Of a DNA stretch of 8,522 bases, positions 7,941-8,522 are shown piece after piece (position 1 is the first letter of the stretch; each line of letters starts with the position of its first letter). The stretch is from the NCBI GenBank assembly GCA_937876495.1, contig CALEGL010000032.1, forward strand, positions 1 through 8,522, in the 5' to 3' direction. Position numbers and translations under genes: made by a program. Source of the stretch: an uncultured Bifidobacterium sp. (GTDB lineage Bacteria; Actinomycetota; Actinomycetes; Actinomycetales; Bifidobacteriaceae). A model generated the notes under the pieces. It saw only the letters and a list, made by a program, of their open reading frames with translations. It ran no database searches and was not told where the DNA came from.

Positions 7941-8522
7941 ATGGACGGACTGGACATGGATGACGAGGACCTGCAGCAGATGTACCAGGAGGTGATCCTC
8001 GACGCCTCCCGGCATCCGCATGGACGCGAGAGCTTCGCACCGGACGCGGCATCCGAGTCGGCCGATTCGCCGTCCACGGGAACTGCCACGCTGCGGGCCA
8101 CCCATGAGTACTGCACGCCGGGGGAGTCCCACCAGTTCAACCCCACCTGCGGCGACGAGGTCACCGTCCGCGTCGAGGTCTCGCAGAACGAGCCCCGCCG
8201 CATCGAGCGGTTCATCTGGGACGGCCATGGATGCTCGATCTCGCAGGCCAGCCTGTCGGTGATGACCGACCTCGTCTCCGGTCATACCGTCGACGAGGCA
8301 CTCCGACTGGAGGGTCTTTTCCGCCGCCTCATGGCCTCGCGCCGGCCGGGCATCGACCACCCGGACTCCGCGGTCGCCCTGGGCCACGCCCCCGTCTTCC
8401 GCGGGGTCTCCCCCTCTCCCATCCGCATCCACTCCGCTCCTCTTGTCCCGGAGGGCCTGAACGGTACTGTGGCCCGCGCCATCGCCGCCCCGACCGGCCA
8501 CGCCCCTCCCGGCACCCGGGCC
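7941..8522 (+). CDS. sufU: SufU sulfur-transfer protein, partial at right edge
   Basis: Zinc-dependent IscU-like protein that receives persulfide sulfur from SufS by ligand exchange at its zinc site and passes it to SufBCD. The frame is open from ATG 7941 to the last base (194 codons, no stop seen). QMYQEVILDASRHPHG is the conserved N-terminal helix. Zinc ligands Cys70 and Asp72 lie in NPTCGD (B. subtilis Cys41, Asp43), and Cys98 in GHGCSIS matches Cys66. VDEALRLEGLFRRLMASR fits the SufU-specific region. The fourth ligand, expected in a block like RIKCA, reads RIHSA here, so Ser165 replaces Cys128. Neighbouring conserved residues are also altered from about codon 149 on, which may be sequence error (see findings). 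An acidic/Ser-Thr-rich stretch at about 30-57, with an extra Cys58, is inserted before NPTCGD compared with B. subtilis SufU. The identity is firm; the last ~45 residues are doubtful. Confidence 0.9.
   Translation, partial: MDGLDMDDEDLQQMYQEVILDASRHPHGRESFAPDAASESADSPSTGTATLRATHEYCTPGESHQFNPTCGDEVTVRVEVSQNEPRRIERFIWDGHGCSISQASLSVMTDLVSGHTVDEALRLEGLFRRLMASRRPGIDHPDSAVALGHAPVFRGVSPSPIRIHSAPLVPEGLNGTVARAIAAPTGHAPPGTRA

Overview
The window is high-GC (clearly well above 60% by eye), gene-dense chromosomal DNA with every real gene on the + strand. Its proteins look like those of Bifidobacteriaceae. The CTP synthase in particular resembles, from memory, the Bifidobacterium protein over nearly its whole length. 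The cluster order sufB-sufD-sufC-sufS-sufU, without an E. coli-type sufA or sufE, is of the Gram-positive/actinobacterial type. The genus is an inference from recalled sequences; no search was run.

Layout: (1) 1-771, the 3' end of a secreted GH13 alpha-amylase, cut by the left edge, with the acid/base Glu, the third catalytic Asp and the C-terminal beta domain. (2) 772-879, a short intergenic region with an inverted repeat and an extended -10 element just before pyrG. (3) 880-2550, complete pyrG (CTP synthase), probably started at an internal ATG that may be leaderless. (4) 2551-2919, a non-coding stretch of about 370 bases with a strong GC-rich hairpin (probable pyrG terminator), a pair of 15-base direct repeats, two weaker hairpins, and an extended -10 plus Shine-Dalgarno site for the next operon. 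(5) 2920-8522, the SUF iron-sulfur cluster operon sufB, sufD, sufC, sufS, sufU, with sufU running off the right edge.

The suf genes form one assembly line. SufS takes sulfur from cysteine as an enzyme-bound persulfide. SufU, a zinc-dependent transfer protein, carries it to the SufBCD scaffold, where the SufC ATPase drives Fe-S cluster assembly. Catalytic residues are intact in SufB, SufD, SufC and SufS. No sufR regulator gene, sufT, sufA or sufE lies in the window, and SufB has no intein.

I found no new biological system: this is mostly housekeeping DNA. The points most worth a second look are the abnormal last ~140 bases of sufU, where a zinc-ligand Cys reads as Ser and the substitutions look like base-calling errors at a sequence end; the matching G-rich anomaly at the left edge; the shared extended -10 promoter form of pyrG and sufB; the repeat/hairpin region upstream of sufB; the Asn-Trp-Asp form of the amylase's usual Asn-His-Asp motif; and an acidic/Ser-Thr-rich insertion with an extra Cys in SufU.
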